Source: Streptomyces koelreuteriae (GTDB lineage Bacteria > Actinomycetota > Actinomycetes > Streptomycetales > Streptomycetaceae). From it: DNA of 64,000 nt. Where the stretch lies: NCBI RefSeq assembly GCF_018604545.1, contig NZ_CP075896.1, positions 5,952,001 to 6,016,000 on the forward strand, read 5' to 3'. A program made the translations under genes and the position numbers. The notes under the pieces were generated by a model. It saw only the letters and a list, made by a program, of their open reading frames with translations, was not told the origin of the DNA and did not search any database. Below are positions 35,674 to 44,805 of the stretch, piece after piece. Position 1 is the first letter of the stretch, and each line of letters begins with the position of its first letter.

Positions 35674-36375
35674 ATGTCCACTGGCCTGATCATTGCTCTG
35701 ATCGTGATCGCGGCGGTCGTCGTCATCATCGCGGCGGCCATGACCCTGCGCGCTCGCGGGCCTCGTCGCGGCCCGAACCTGAAGCGGCGCTTCGGACCCG
35801 AGTACGACCGGGCCGTAGCCCGCCACGACGGCGACGCCAAGGCCGCCGAGCGCGAACTCACCGAGCGGGTGCACCGCCACGGCGACCTGCGCGAACGGTC
35901 GCTGGAGCCGGCGGAGCGCGAGCGCTACGAGGCGCGTTGGACGGCCGCCCAGGAGCGGTTCGTCGACTCGCCGCGCGAGGCGGTCGCCGAGGCGGACCGG
36001 CTGCTCGCCGAGCTCGCCGGCGCCCGGGGCTTCCCGGACGGCGGCCAGTACGAGGAACAGCTCGCCGCGCTGTCCGTGCACCACGCCCACCACGTCGACG
36101 GCTACCGGCGTGTGCACCGTGCGGCCCATCTGCGCGCGGAGGACGCCCGCGACGGCGGCACCGGTACGGAAGACATGCGGGAGGCCATGGTGGCGGCCCG
36201 CGCCCTGTTCGAGGAACTGGTGCGGCCGGGCCGTCACGACGGCGGGCGTCATGAGGACCGACGCCACGAGGACGGTCACCGCCGTGCCGGACTGAACGGC
36301 GGCCGCAAGGCCGCGAACACCCGTGGCGGGCACCTGCCGTGGGCCGTCAACCGACGCCAGGCCAAGGAGAGTTGA
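35674..36375 (+). CDS. membrane-anchored hypothetical protein
   Basis: 233 aa from ATG 35674, with GGAAGG upstream. One N-terminal membrane segment (about 4-24, LIIALIVIAAVVVIIAAAM) is followed by a basic loop and a long charged, Arg/His-rich cytoplasmic domain: FGPEYDRAVARHDGDAKAAE ... RYEARWTAAQERFVDSP ... AVAEADRLLAELAGARGFP. This secreted-looking but tail-in layout is common in Streptomyces; related proteins are often annotated as hypothetical stress or membrane proteins. It forms an operon with the gene 4 bp downstream, which shares a similar helical motif. Confidence 0.7.
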   Translation: MSTGLIIALIVIAAVVVIIAAAMTLRARGPRRGPNLKRRFGPEYDRAVARHDGDAKAAERELTERVHRHGDLRERSLEPAERERYEARWTAAQERFVDSPREAVAEADRLLAELAGARGFPDGGQYEEQLAALSVHHAHHVDGYRRVHRAAHLRAEDARDGGTGTEDMREAMVAARALFEELVRPGRHDGGRHEDRRHEDGHRRAGLNGGRKAANTRGGHLPWAVNRRQAKES

Positions 36376-36379
36376 GGAT

Positions 36380-36865
36380 ATGTCCGACGTGACCCGACCG
36401 CCCGGCGAGAACACCCCCGCCGTCCCCGCCACCCCCGCCGCCCCCGACGCCCGAGGCGAGAGCGCCCTGGGCACCGGCCGCGGCGCCACAAGCAAGATCA
36501 CCGTCCCCAAGGACACCAGCACCCCCGGCACCCCCGGCGCCCCCGAGGAGAGCATCCCCCGCAAGAGCACGCACGCCCACCTCTTCCCCCACGACGAGTC
36601 CGACAAGCTCGGCCTGCAGTTGCAGCACGCCGTCGCCGGGTTCGTCGACGGGCCCCGGGCCTCCGTCGAGGAGGCCGACCATGTGCTGGAGGAGATCGCG
36701 GCCCGGTTCACCGAGGCCGTGGCGCAGCGTCGCCGGACCCTGCGTCACTCCTGGCAGTCCGTCGAGAGCGGCGAGGGCAAGCCGGTGTCGAGCTCCGACA
36801 CCGAGCAGCTCAGGCTGGCCCTGAAGGACTACCGCGAACTGGCGGAGCGGCTCCTGCACGCGTGA
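36380..36865 (+). CDS. hypothetical protein, partner of the preceding membrane protein
   Basis: 161 aa from ATG 36380, 4 bp after the previous stop, so coupled. A Pro/Thr-rich N-terminal half (PAVPATPAAPDARG ... STPGTPGAP) is followed by a helical domain with LQHAVAGFVDGPRASVEEAD and RLALKDYRELAERLLHA. The VDGPRASVEEADHVLEEI block resembles FVDSPREAVAEADRLLAEL of the upstream protein. The two proteins therefore share a helical module and may interact or be paralogous. No enzyme motif. Confidence 0.65.
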   Translation: MSDVTRPPGENTPAVPATPAAPDARGESALGTGRGATSKITVPKDTSTPGTPGAPEESIPRKSTHAHLFPHDESDKLGLQLQHAVAGFVDGPRASVEEADHVLEEIAARFTEAVAQRRRTLRHSWQSVESGEGKPVSSSDTEQLRLALKDYRELAERLLHA

Positions 36866-36872
36866 GAGACGC

Positions 36873-37280
36873 TCACCGATCCGCCCGGTGCTCCCGCCAC
36901 TGCCGTACGACGTCCTCGACGTCGTACGGCTTCTTGCCCAGCGGGGGGCCGGGCGGCGGCTTGAACATCATCTCGCGGATCTTGTCGTTGACCTCCGTGA
37001 TGATCTTCCGCACGATCCGCTCCGAGGGCGCCGCGAGGGCCGCGAGGAGCGCGTCCTCGGCCTCCTTGCGCAGCGCCAGTGCCGGCGGCAGGACGGAAAA
37101 GCCCTCGCGGGCCATCTTCCGCCTGATCCACCACAGTTCGTCGTAGCCGGAGTCCACATCGGCCGGCAGCGGCTTGCCCGCCCCCGGCAACCGTTCGAAC
37201 TCGCCGCGGGTCTCCGCGTCGCGGATCTGCTTGTCGACCCAGGATTCGAAGTCGACGCCGGGTGGCTTTCGCTCGGTCAT
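36873..37280 (-). CDS. DUF1992 (DnaJ-homologue C28-like) domain protein
   Basis: 135 aa from ATG 37280. DUF1992 is recognised from DKQIRDAETRGEFERLPGAG followed by DELWWIRRKMAREG and KIITEVNDKIREMMF. The domain is found alone in bacteria and in eukaryotic DNAJC28; its biochemical role is unknown. It is soluble, with no signal or membrane segment. It converges on the previous operon with only 7 bp between stops. Confidence 0.85.
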   Translation of the reverse strand: MTERKPPGVDFESWVDKQIRDAETRGEFERLPGAGKPLPADVDSGYDELWWIRRKMAREGFSVLPPALALRKEAEDALLAALAAPSERIVRKIITEVNDKIREMMFKPPPGPPLGKKPYDVEDVVRQWREHRADR

Positions 37281-37394
37281 GAGGCCATTGTGCCGGACAG
37301 CGCGCAGTCGGGCGTTCTATCATGCGGCGGGCCCGGGACCTGTCTGACACACAGGCTCCGGCAGACCCACCAGGACGTCTCAGGAGGAGCGCAC

Positions 37395-37787
37395 GTGCTC
37401 GAACTCACCATGGCCGCCGTGTCCCCGGCGGAGGAGGGTGCCACGGCCGGCATGCTCATGGCCGACGCGCCCAGCGAGCCGGGTGCCGTGCTGCGGGTGG
37501 GCCGCGACAAGTCGGTGTGCCGGCTCTCCACGCCGGACGACTGGCTGTTCGTCTCCCGCGTCCATCTGGAGTTCCTGTGCGGCCCCGAGGGGACCTGGCA
37601 GCTCACCTGGCTGCGCGGCTCCCAGCCCGACCCGTCCTCCGAAGTCCGGCTGACGGTCGGGGAGTACGCCCAGCCGATCGCCTACGGCGGCACCGTCCCG
37701 CTTCCCCGGGGCGGCAGCGGCGAGATCATCATCCAGGACCGCACCGCCCCGCGCAGCGTCAACGTGGGCTTCTACCACGAGGTCTGA
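37395..37787 (+). CDS. FHA-like domain protein
   Basis: 130 aa from GTG 37395, preceded by CAGGAGGAG. The sequence has an FHA-like core: VLRVGRDKSVCRL (strand with the GR signature) and WLFVSRVHLEF (SxxH signature), followed by beta strands up to SVNVGFYHEV. The FHA fold binds phosphothreonine peptides, so the protein may read the output of Ser/Thr kinases. The usual final Asn motif is not clear, so binding is uncertain. No kinase gene is adjacent. Confidence 0.65.
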   Translation: MLELTMAAVSPAEEGATAGMLMADAPSEPGAVLRVGRDKSVCRLSTPDDWLFVSRVHLEFLCGPEGTWQLTWLRGSQPDPSSEVRLTVGEYAQPIAYGGTVPLPRGGSGEIIIQDRTAPRSVNVGFYHEV

Positions 37788-37803
37788 CCCCGACCAGGGG
37801 ATC

Positions 37804-38475
37804 TCAGGCGAGCACCCGCGCCAGCGCGAACCCGTCGTAGCCCTTCGTGCCGACCGTCTGGATCGCCGTCCCGCTCAGCCTCGGATGGCTGCCGATCAGT
37901 TCGATCGCGGTGCGGGTGCCCACCACGTCCGAGGCCGTGCTGCCGGCGTCGGTCACCCGGCCGCCGCGGACGACGTTGTCGAGGACGATCAGGCTGCCCG
38001 TGCTGGTGAGCTTCACGGCCCACTCGACGTAGTGCGGGTTGTTGGCCTTGTCGGCGTCGATGAAGACCAGGTCGAACGGGGGCGGGTTCTCGTCGGCCAG
38101 CTTGGGCAGCGACTCCAGGGCCGGGCCGACCCGCACCTCGACCAGCTTGTCGAGACCGGCGCGGGCGATGTTGCGGACGGCGACCTCGGCGTGCACGGGG
38201 TCGTACTCCAGGGAGACCAGCCGCCCGTCGGCGGGCAGGGCGCGGCCCAACCAGATGGTGCTGTAGCCGCCGAGGGTGCCGATCTCCAGGATGTGGCGGG
38301 CGCCCTGGATCTGGGCGAGGAGCTGGAGGAGCTTGCCCTGGTTGCCCGCGACGTTGATGTGCGGAAGCCCGGCGGCGTCGCTGTCGCGCAGCGCCGCCGC
38401 CAGGTCTTCGTCGTCCGGTGCGAGGTGGGTGGTGAAGTAGGCGTCGACCTCGTCCCAGACGTGCGACTCGCTCAT
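37804..38475 (-). CDS. class I SAM-dependent O-methyltransferase (CCoAOMT-like)
   Basis: 223 aa from ATG 38475. It has the small-molecule O-methyltransferase pattern: HILEIGTLGGYSTIWLGRAL (SAM motif I), LVSLEYDPVHAE, FDLVFIDADKANNPHYVEWA and LIVLDNVVRGG (metal-binding Asp/Asn region). Length and motifs match the divalent-cation-dependent catechol/caffeoyl-CoA methyltransferase family. The substrate is unknown, probably an ortho-dihydroxy aromatic. A palindromic operator lies 22 bp upstream. Confidence 0.9.
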   Translation of the reverse strand: MSESHVWDEVDAYFTTHLAPDDEDLAAALRDSDAAGLPHINVAGNQGKLLQLLAQIQGARHILEIGTLGGYSTIWLGRALPADGRLVSLEYDPVHAEVAVRNIARAGLDKLVEVRVGPALESLPKLADENPPPFDLVFIDADKANNPHYVEWAVKLTSTGSLIVLDNVVRGGRVTDAGSTASDVVGTRTAIELIGSHPRLSGTAIQTVGTKGYDGFALARVLA

Positions 38476-38497
38476 GCACCTCTACCTTTCGTACGCA

Positions 38498-38516
38498 TAG
38501 TTAGATTCCCTAACTA
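38498..38516 (-). promoter_or_regulatory. palindromic operator upstream of O-methyltransferase
   Basis: TAGTTAG-ATTCC-CTAACTA is a perfect 7-bp inverted repeat with a 5-bp spacer, 22 bp upstream of the ATG at 38475. A further half-site-like ATAGTTGG follows near 38533. The size and A/T content stand out in a GC-rich genome and fit a MarR- or PadR-type repressor site. No regulator gene is adjacent. Confidence 0.6.
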
Positions 38517-38579
38517 CTGGCGCTGTCGAAGATAGTTGGTGCGGCGGTCCGCTGCCAGGGGGATTTCACCCGGCGTGTC

Positions 38580-39971
38580 TCATTCCGTGACGGACGGCGC
38601 CGAGCCCGGCAGCGGGCGGCCCGCCGACTCCGTCATGCGCCACACCGCGAAACCACCGATCACGGCCGCGGCCATCATGTAGTACGCGGGCATCATCATG
38701 TCCCCGGTCGCGCCGATCAGGGCCGTCACCACCAGCGGGGTCGTGCCGCCGAACAGGGACACGGAGACGTTGAAGCCGATGGAGAGCGAGCCGTAGCGGA
38801 CCCGGGTCGGGAAGAGCGCCGGGAGCGCCGAGGGCATCGCGGCGGTGAAGCACACCAGCAGCATGCCGAGCGCGCCCATGCCGAGCCCGACCGCGAGCAG
38901 GCTGCCCTCGCGGATCAGCAGCAGGGCCGGGACGGACAGCAGCAGGAAGCCCGCACAGCCGGCGGCGATCACCGGGCGGCGTCCGACGCGGTCGGTCAGC
39001 GCTCCCATGAACGGCTGGGCGATCATCATCAGCGCCATCACACCGAGGACGACGAGCAGACCGTGCGTCTCGTCGTAGTGCAGCTCGCTGGTCAGGTAGC
39101 TCGGCATGTACGACAGCAGCATGTAGTCGGTGACGTTGAAGACCAGCACCAGGCCGACGCAGAGCAGCAGCGCGCGCCACTGGCCGGTGACCATCTCGCG
39201 CAGCGGCACCTTGGGCCGGTTCGTCTCGGCCTTCTCGACCTCGGCGGCGAACGCCGGGGTCTCCTCCAGGCGCATCCGCAGGTAGAGGCCGATGATGCCC
39301 ATCGGGCCCGCGATCAGGAACGGGATGCGCCAGCCCCAGGAGGTCAGGTCGTCGGTGGAGAGCAGGGCGGTCATCAGGGTGACCAGGCCCGCGCCGCCGA
39401 TGTAACCGGCGAGGGTGCCGAACTCCAGCCAGCTGCCGAGGAAGCCGCGCCGCTTGTCGGGGGCGTACTCGGCGATGAAGGTGGAGGCACCCGCGTACTC
39501 GCCGCCGGTGGAGAAGCCCTGCACGAGGCGGGCCACGAGGAGCAGGATCGGCGCGCCGACACCGATCGTCGCGTACGACGGGATCAGACCGATCGCGAAG
39601 GTGCCCGCGGCCATCATGATCATGGTGAGCGCGAGGACCTTCTGGCGTCCGACGCGGTCGCCGAGCGGGCCGAAGACCATGCCGCCGAGGGGGCGGACCA
39701 GGAAGGCCGCGGCGAAGGCGCCGAACGTGGAGAGCAGCTGCGCGGTGGGGTTGCCCGACGGGAAGAAGACCTTGCCCAGGGTGACCGCGATGTAGCTGTA
39801 GACACCGAAGTCGAACCATTCCATCGCGTTGCCGAGCGCGGCCGCCTTCACGGCGCGCTTGACGAGCGCGGGGTCGGTGACGGTGGTGTCCTGGGCCTTC
39901 GTGCGGTTCTTGAGCGCGGACGTGGGAGCAATGACTGAGGCAGTCACAAGACTCGCTCGCCTACCTTTCAT
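38580..39971 (-). CDS. MHS-family MFS symporter (proline/betaine transporter-like)
   Basis: 463 aa from ATG 39971; GTG 39948, nearer the conserved part, is an alternative, and neither has a strong ribosome site. Twelve segments are expected. MHS (ProP/KgtP-like) signatures: GNAMEWFDFGVYSYIA, FFPSGNPTAQLLSTFGAFAA, RPLGGMVFGPLGDRVGRQKV, RLVQGFSTGGEYAGAST and RIPFLIAGPMGIIGLYLR. Family members import proline, betaine, citrate or 2-oxoglutarate with H+ or Na+. The FFPSGNP and GWRIPFL motifs fit the proline/betaine branch. Confidence 0.85.
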   Translation of the reverse strand: MKGRRASLVTASVIAPTSALKNRTKAQDTTVTDPALVKRAVKAAALGNAMEWFDFGVYSYIAVTLGKVFFPSGNPTAQLLSTFGAFAAAFLVRPLGGMVFGPLGDRVGRQKVLALTMIMMAAGTFAIGLIPSYATIGVGAPILLLVARLVQGFSTGGEYAGASTFIAEYAPDKRRGFLGSWLEFGTLAGYIGGAGLVTLMTALLSTDDLTSWGWRIPFLIAGPMGIIGLYLRMRLEETPAFAAEVEKAETNRPKVPLREMVTGQWRALLLCVGLVLVFNVTDYMLLSYMPSYLTSELHYDETHGLLVVLGVMALMMIAQPFMGALTDRVGRRPVIAAGCAGFLLLSVPALLLIREGSLLAVGLGMGALGMLLVCFTAAMPSALPALFPTRVRYGSLSIGFNVSVSLFGGTTPLVVTALIGATGDMMMPAYYMMAAAVIGGFAVWRMTESAGRPLPGSAPSVTE

Positions 39972-40246
39972 CGGGGACAGGAACGCGGTCCGCGCGGCGG
40001 CGCTGTCGAACGGGCCGAAAAGGCGACGATAGGCGGAGAATGCCCGCTCACGGGCGGTATGCCTTTCGTTGCAGGGTGCATCTAAACACCGGCTGTGCAG
40101 GCACGCATGCCCGTTCACGTGCCGTTCCCACGTGATCTTGATGTGATCCTTATCGCGTCCACGGGAGGCAACCGCGCGCCCCGCGCACTATCGTCAACCG
40201 GATGAAGGGGGCGTAAAGGTCATACCGGGTAGAAGGCCGACGAGGC

Positions 40247-42301
40247 GTGGCGAATGCGGAGCGCGGCGGACGACCGACGGAAGCCTTCGGAGCGACAGCC
40301 GTCGGCAGGCCTCACGCACGCCTGCGCCTGGCCTGCCTCGGGCTGTGGCTGATCGTCGCCGTCCTCGCCGCACGGCAGGTAGCCGTCGTCCTCGGCACCC
40401 CGCGCGGGGAGCGGCTGACGGCCCTGGAGACCTGGGTCGGGCCGAGCGGCGTCCTCCAGGTGAACGGCTCGCTCTACGACTCGACCCGCTTCACCGGCAC
40501 CCCCTTCAACGGCCTCGCCCTCAAGCCCCTCACCCGTTCGGCCGAACAGGCCCTCGGCTGGGGCTGGACCTTCGGCACGCTGCTGCTGGTCGCCGCCCTC
40601 GGCCTGATCGCCGCCCGCGCCCTGCCCCAGCCCGTCGGCCGCCGCACCGCGCTGCTGGCCGCCCCCGTCGCCATCGGCCTGCTCATGCTGTCCCTGCCGG
40701 TCCGCAACACCCTGTGGCTCGGGCAGACCAGCATCATCCCGGTCCTGCTCGTCCTGCTCGGCTGCTTCGTCGCCCACGGACAGCGGACCAGCGGACTGCT
40801 CATCGGGGTGGCGGCCGCGCTCCAGCCCACCCTGCTGCTCTTCACGCCCCTGCTGTGGTGCACCGGCCGCAGACGCGCCGCGCTCTCCGGCGGCGTCACC
40901 TTCGCCGCCTGCACCGCGCTCGCCTGGGCTGCGATGCCGCACGACTCCTCCGTCTACTGGGTCCACCACCTGGCCGGCGTCGGCCTCGGCGGCCGGGCCG
41001 ACGACCTCGGCAACCAGTCCCTGCACGGCGCCCTGCTGCGGCTCGGCCTGCACGGCCCCCTGGAAGTCGCGCTCTTCCTGGCCCTCGGCGCGGCCGTCGC
41101 CGTCCTCGCCCTGCGCCGCGCCGTCCGCTACGTCGCCGACGGGCAACTCCTCCTCGCCGTCGCGGTCACCGGCTGCGCCGCCATCGTCGTATCGCCCACG
41201 GCCTGGCAGCACCAGCTGCTGTGGGTGCTGCTCACGATCGTCGGCCTGGCCGGCAGACGCGCCCGTGACCGGTACGTATGGCCCGTCGCCGTCATCCTGG
41301 TCATGACCCTGCCGACCAGGCTGCTGCTCCCGGACATCACGGCACTGGACCCGCTGCGCACCGAACTCGTCCTGCTCGCCGCCCTCGCCGCCGCCGTGGC
41401 CGTCCCGTTCCTGTCCCGCGCCTCCCCGTACTACCGGTCACCGATCCCGACCGAGTACGCGCCCGCCGTCCCGTCCCGCTTCCGGCACGTGCCGCTGCTG
41501 CCCTTCCTGCGCCGGGTCCTCACCCGCCCGAACCTCTTCCTGGAGCTTCTCCTCCTGCGCATCGCCTACGCCGCCTACTCCCAGGTCCGGCTGGCGGCCA
41601 ACGGCGGCAGCGTCTCGGCCGGGCGGGCCGAGGCCGAGGAGCACGCCTGGCAGATCCTCCGCCTGGAACGCGCCCTGCGCCTCGACATCGAGCACTGGGC
41701 CAACCACGCCGTGGTGCGGACCGACTGGCTGCGGGCCTTCTTCGACTTCTCCTACGAGTCGTTCCACTTCTTCGTCCCGCTGGCCGTCCTCGCCGTCCTG
41801 TACTGGCGCCGCCCCGCCGCATACCGCTGGGCCCGCTCCGCCCTCGGCTTCGCCACTCTCCTCGCCCTGGTCGGCTTCTGGCTCTACCCCCTCGCCCCGC
41901 CACGCCTGATGCCGACCCTCGGCTTCATCGACACCGTCCACGGCGTCCAGGACTTCTCCCGGCCCGACTACGGCACCCTCACGGACGTCACCAACCAGTA
42001 CGCGGCCATGCCGTCCCTGCACTTCGGCTGGGCGCTGTGGTGCGGAGTGGTGATCGCGGTGCTGGCACCCCGGTGGTGGATGAAGGCCCTGGGCCTGCTG
42101 CATCCGCTGCTCACCGGCACCGCGATCGTCGTGACGGCCAATCACTGGGTGCTGGACGCGGCCGGGGGAGCGGTGGTGGTCGGGGCGGGCTTCGGCCTCA
42201 CGTATCTGCTGTCCGGGCCCCGGGCGGACACCGCCGCCGCGCGCCGGGCGTCCCGGGAGGCGGACCCGAGCACCGGCCGCTCGACCAGTTCCGTCGGCTG
42301 A
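40247..42301 (+). CDS. GT87 mannosyltransferase-like/PAP2 phosphatase fusion membrane protein
   Basis: 684 aa from GTG 40247. Residues about 25-400 form a polytopic glycosyltransferase 87-like domain (WLGQTSIIPVLLVLLGCF, SLHGALLRLGLHG, VVSPTAWQHQLLWVLL), related to polyprenyl-phosphate-mannose-dependent mannosyltransferases. Residues about 430-660 form a PAP2/inositolphosphotransferase-like domain with YAAMPSLHFGWALWCG (catalytic His near 592) and VVTANHWVLDAAGGAVVV (second His near 634). NCBI uses the same bifunctional name for this Streptomyces family. Both parts work on lipid-linked sugars or phosphates at the membrane; the product is unknown. Confidence 0.85.
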   Translation: MANAERGGRPTEAFGATAVGRPHARLRLACLGLWLIVAVLAARQVAVVLGTPRGERLTALETWVGPSGVLQVNGSLYDSTRFTGTPFNGLALKPLTRSAEQALGWGWTFGTLLLVAALGLIAARALPQPVGRRTALLAAPVAIGLLMLSLPVRNTLWLGQTSIIPVLLVLLGCFVAHGQRTSGLLIGVAAALQPTLLLFTPLLWCTGRRRAALSGGVTFAACTALAWAAMPHDSSVYWVHHLAGVGLGGRADDLGNQSLHGALLRLGLHGPLEVALFLALGAAVAVLALRRAVRYVADGQLLLAVAVTGCAAIVVSPTAWQHQLLWVLLTIVGLAGRRARDRYVWPVAVILVMTLPTRLLLPDITALDPLRTELVLLAALAAAVAVPFLSRASPYYRSPIPTEYAPAVPSRFRHVPLLPFLRRVLTRPNLFLELLLLRIAYAAYSQVRLAANGGSVSAGRAEAEEHAWQILRLERALRLDIEHWANHAVVRTDWLRAFFDFSYESFHFFVPLAVLAVLYWRRPAAYRWARSALGFATLLALVGFWLYPLAPPRLMPTLGFIDTVHGVQDFSRPDYGTLTDVTNQYAAMPSLHFGWALWCGVVIAVLAPRWWMKALGLLHPLLTGTAIVVTANHWVLDAAGGAVVVGAGFGLTYLLSGPRADTAAARRASREADPSTGRSTSSVG

Positions 42302-42471
42302 CACACGTCGTCTGACGTGCCCCACCGGCCGGATCGGTGTGTCGGAAAACCGTCGAAAATGCCCTCCACATGTCGGTTTTCGGTGCCCGGCCGGGCGCTG
42401 GCTGGCTCTCGGCCACGGGTGGCTGAAAGGTGTGCCTCGCTGTCCACCCGAAGAGCGACATGGAGGGTTCT

Positions 42472-44805
42472 GTGAACGTGGCAACGACGGCTGACGGACC
42501 TCGGCGGAGTCCGAAAGGCACACTCCTGATGGCCTGCATCGGGGTGTTCGTCGCCTACCTGCCGGTCACCACCGTCTCCGTCAGCCTCCCCGCGATCCAG
42601 CGGGACCTGCACGCCTCGACCTCCCAACTGTCCTGGGTCTCGGACGCGTTCGTGCTGCCCATGGCCGCGCTCATCCTGACGGCCGGGGTCGTCGGAGACG
42701 TGCACGGCCGCAAGAAGGTCTTCCAGGCGGGCCTGCTGTTCTCGGCCGTCGGGGCCGCCGTCGCGATGAGCGCGCAGTCGGTCCAGGTGCTGTGGGCCGG
42801 GCAGGCGCTGGCCGGGACGGGTGCGGCGGCGCTGCTGCCCACGACACTGGCGCTGATCAGCCACGCCGTGCCCGACCCCCACGAACGCGCCAAGTTCGTC
42901 GGACTGTGGGCCGCCTCCCTGTCGCTGGCGCTGGCCGTCGGCCCCCTCATGGCGGGCGTGATCCTCCAGCACACCGCCTGGCACTGGATCTATCTGCCCG
43001 CGATACCCGTGGCCCTCCTCACCATGGCGCTCGCCGTCCCCCTGGTCGCCGACTCGCGCGCCCCCGGCTCACGCAAGCTGGACTGGCCCGGCCAGTTCAC
43101 CGCCGCGCTGACCATCGTCGCGCTCGTCTACGGCGTCATCGAGGGCGGCGCCCAGTCCTTCTCCGAGCCCCGGGTCGTCGTCGCCCTGGCCCTCGCGGCC
43201 GTCGGCGCCCTCGCCTTCGTCCTGGCCGAACGGCGCAGCCCGAGCCCCATGCTGGACCTGACGCTGTTCCGCAGCGCCGCCTTCAGCGCGACCACGCTCA
43301 TCGCGATGATCAGCTTCCTGGGCCTGATCGGCTTCTTCTTCGTCCTCAGCCTCTACTTCGGCATGGTGCAGCGGCTCGACACCCTCGACGCGGGCTACCG
43401 CATGCTGATGGTGACGGCGGTGAGCCTGTTCCTCGGAGTGGTCGTCGGACCGCTGATGCGCCGCATCCCGGCCCGCGCCCTGATCACCACCGGCCTGCTG
43501 GCGACGACTGGCGGGCTGCTGTCCCTGACCGCCCTCGACGCGCACACCGCGTTCGGTCCGCTCGCCTGGCGACTGGCCCTGCTCGGCCTCGGCATGGGCC
43601 TCGTCATCACCCCCATGACCGCCACGGCCGTCGCGTCCGTCCCGCACCACCTGGCCGGTATGGCGGCGGCCGGCAACAACGCCTTCCGCCAGGTCGGCGG
43701 CGCCCTCGGGCCCGCAGTCCTGGGCACGTTGCTCACCACCAAGGCCACCGACGCCCTCCCCGGCCACCTCGCCGACGCCGGCGTCCACGGCTCGACGGCC
43801 CATCAGGTCACCGCCGCCGTCGACACGGCAGGGCTGGGAGCCGTGTCCCGCCTGAACCTCGGCCCTGACACCGGCCGCGCCCTGGGCGCTCTGTCCGAGT
43901 CCTTCCTCGACGGCCTCAAGCTCTGCCTGATCGTCGCGGCGTCGCTGGCGCTGCTGGCGGCGGTGGTGGGGGCGGTGCTGCTGCGCAAGCCGAAGCGGAA
44001 GCCGGAGCCCGAGCGCGAGCCCGCGTCTGTCGCCGAGACGGGCCCGGTCGTCACCGGCCGAGTGACCGACGGCGCCGGAAACGCCATGACGGGCGCCACG
44101 CTCACCCTGATCTCCCTGGCCGGACGCCAGGTAGGCCGGACCGTGTCACACGACACCGGCGGCCACTACCGGCTGACCGCCCCCGGAGCCGGTTCCTACG
44201 TCCTGATCGCGGCGGCCGACGGCCACCAGCCCCAGGCCACCACCCTCGTACTCGGCGAGGAGCCGCTGCCCCACGACGTGGTCCTGTCCGGCGGCAGCGG
44301 CCTCGCGGGCACGGTCGCCACGGCCGACGACAGGCTGCCGGTCGAAGGCGCGATGGTCGTCGTGACCGACATCCGCGGCGACGTCCTGGCCACGGGCACG
44401 ACCGACGCCACCGGCGCGTTCGGCTTCGGCCCCCTCCCGGCCGGTGACCTGACGATCGCCGTCAACGCCACCGGCTACCGCCCGGCCGCCCTCCCCCTGC
44501 CGCCCGGCGCCCCGACCACCGGCCTTGAGCTGCTCCTGCACCCCGGCGCGCGGTTGCAGGGCGTCGTCCGCACGGGCGCCGACCGCACCCCCGTGGCCGA
44601 CGCCCGCGTCACCCTCGTCGACGCCGCCGGGAACGTCGTGGGCACGGCCACCACCGGCACGGACGGGGCGTACGCCTTCACGGACCTGGACGCGGGGGAC
44701 TACTCCCTGATCGCCAGCGGGTACGCGCCGGTCGCCACGACCGTCAGGGTGGACGGGGGGAGCCCGAACGACGTCCATCCGCAGCTGGCGCATCAGGACA
44801 GTTGA
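42472..44805 (+). CDS. MFS transporter with three C-terminal carboxypeptidase-regulatory-like domains
   Basis: 777 aa from GTG 42472, with GGAGGG upstream. Residues about 15-500 form a 14-segment DHA2-like exporter (LPVTTVSVSLPAIQRDL, GVVGDVHGRKKVF, ALVYGVIEGGAQSF). After a charged linker (RKPKRKPEPEREP) come three ~80-residue beta domains of the CarboxypepD_reg/Cna-B type: VTGRVTDGAGNAMTGATLTL (about 523-605), GTVATADDRLPVEGAMVVV (610-685) and GVVRTGADRTPVADARVTL (690-775). Such domains are usually extracellular stalks, and their place on an exporter is unusual. The stop overlaps the convergent WD40 gene by 13 bp. Confidence 0.85.
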   Translation: MNVATTADGPRRSPKGTLLMACIGVFVAYLPVTTVSVSLPAIQRDLHASTSQLSWVSDAFVLPMAALILTAGVVGDVHGRKKVFQAGLLFSAVGAAVAMSAQSVQVLWAGQALAGTGAAALLPTTLALISHAVPDPHERAKFVGLWAASLSLALAVGPLMAGVILQHTAWHWIYLPAIPVALLTMALAVPLVADSRAPGSRKLDWPGQFTAALTIVALVYGVIEGGAQSFSEPRVVVALALAAVGALAFVLAERRSPSPMLDLTLFRSAAFSATTLIAMISFLGLIGFFFVLSLYFGMVQRLDTLDAGYRMLMVTAVSLFLGVVVGPLMRRIPARALITTGLLATTGGLLSLTALDAHTAFGPLAWRLALLGLGMGLVITPMTATAVASVPHHLAGMAAAGNNAFRQVGGALGPAVLGTLLTTKATDALPGHLADAGVHGSTAHQVTAAVDTAGLGAVSRLNLGPDTGRALGALSESFLDGLKLCLIVAASLALLAAVVGAVLLRKPKRKPEPEREPASVAETGPVVTGRVTDGAGNAMTGATLTLISLAGRQVGRTVSHDTGGHYRLTAPGAGSYVLIAAADGHQPQATTLVLGEEPLPHDVVLSGGSGLAGTVATADDRLPVEGAMVVVTDIRGDVLATGTTDATGAFGFGPLPAGDLTIAVNATGYRPAALPLPPGAPTTGLELLLHPGARLQGVVRTGADRTPVADARVTLVDAAGNVVGTATTGTDGAYAFTDLDAGDYSLIASGYAPVATTVRVDGGSPNDVHPQLAHQDS

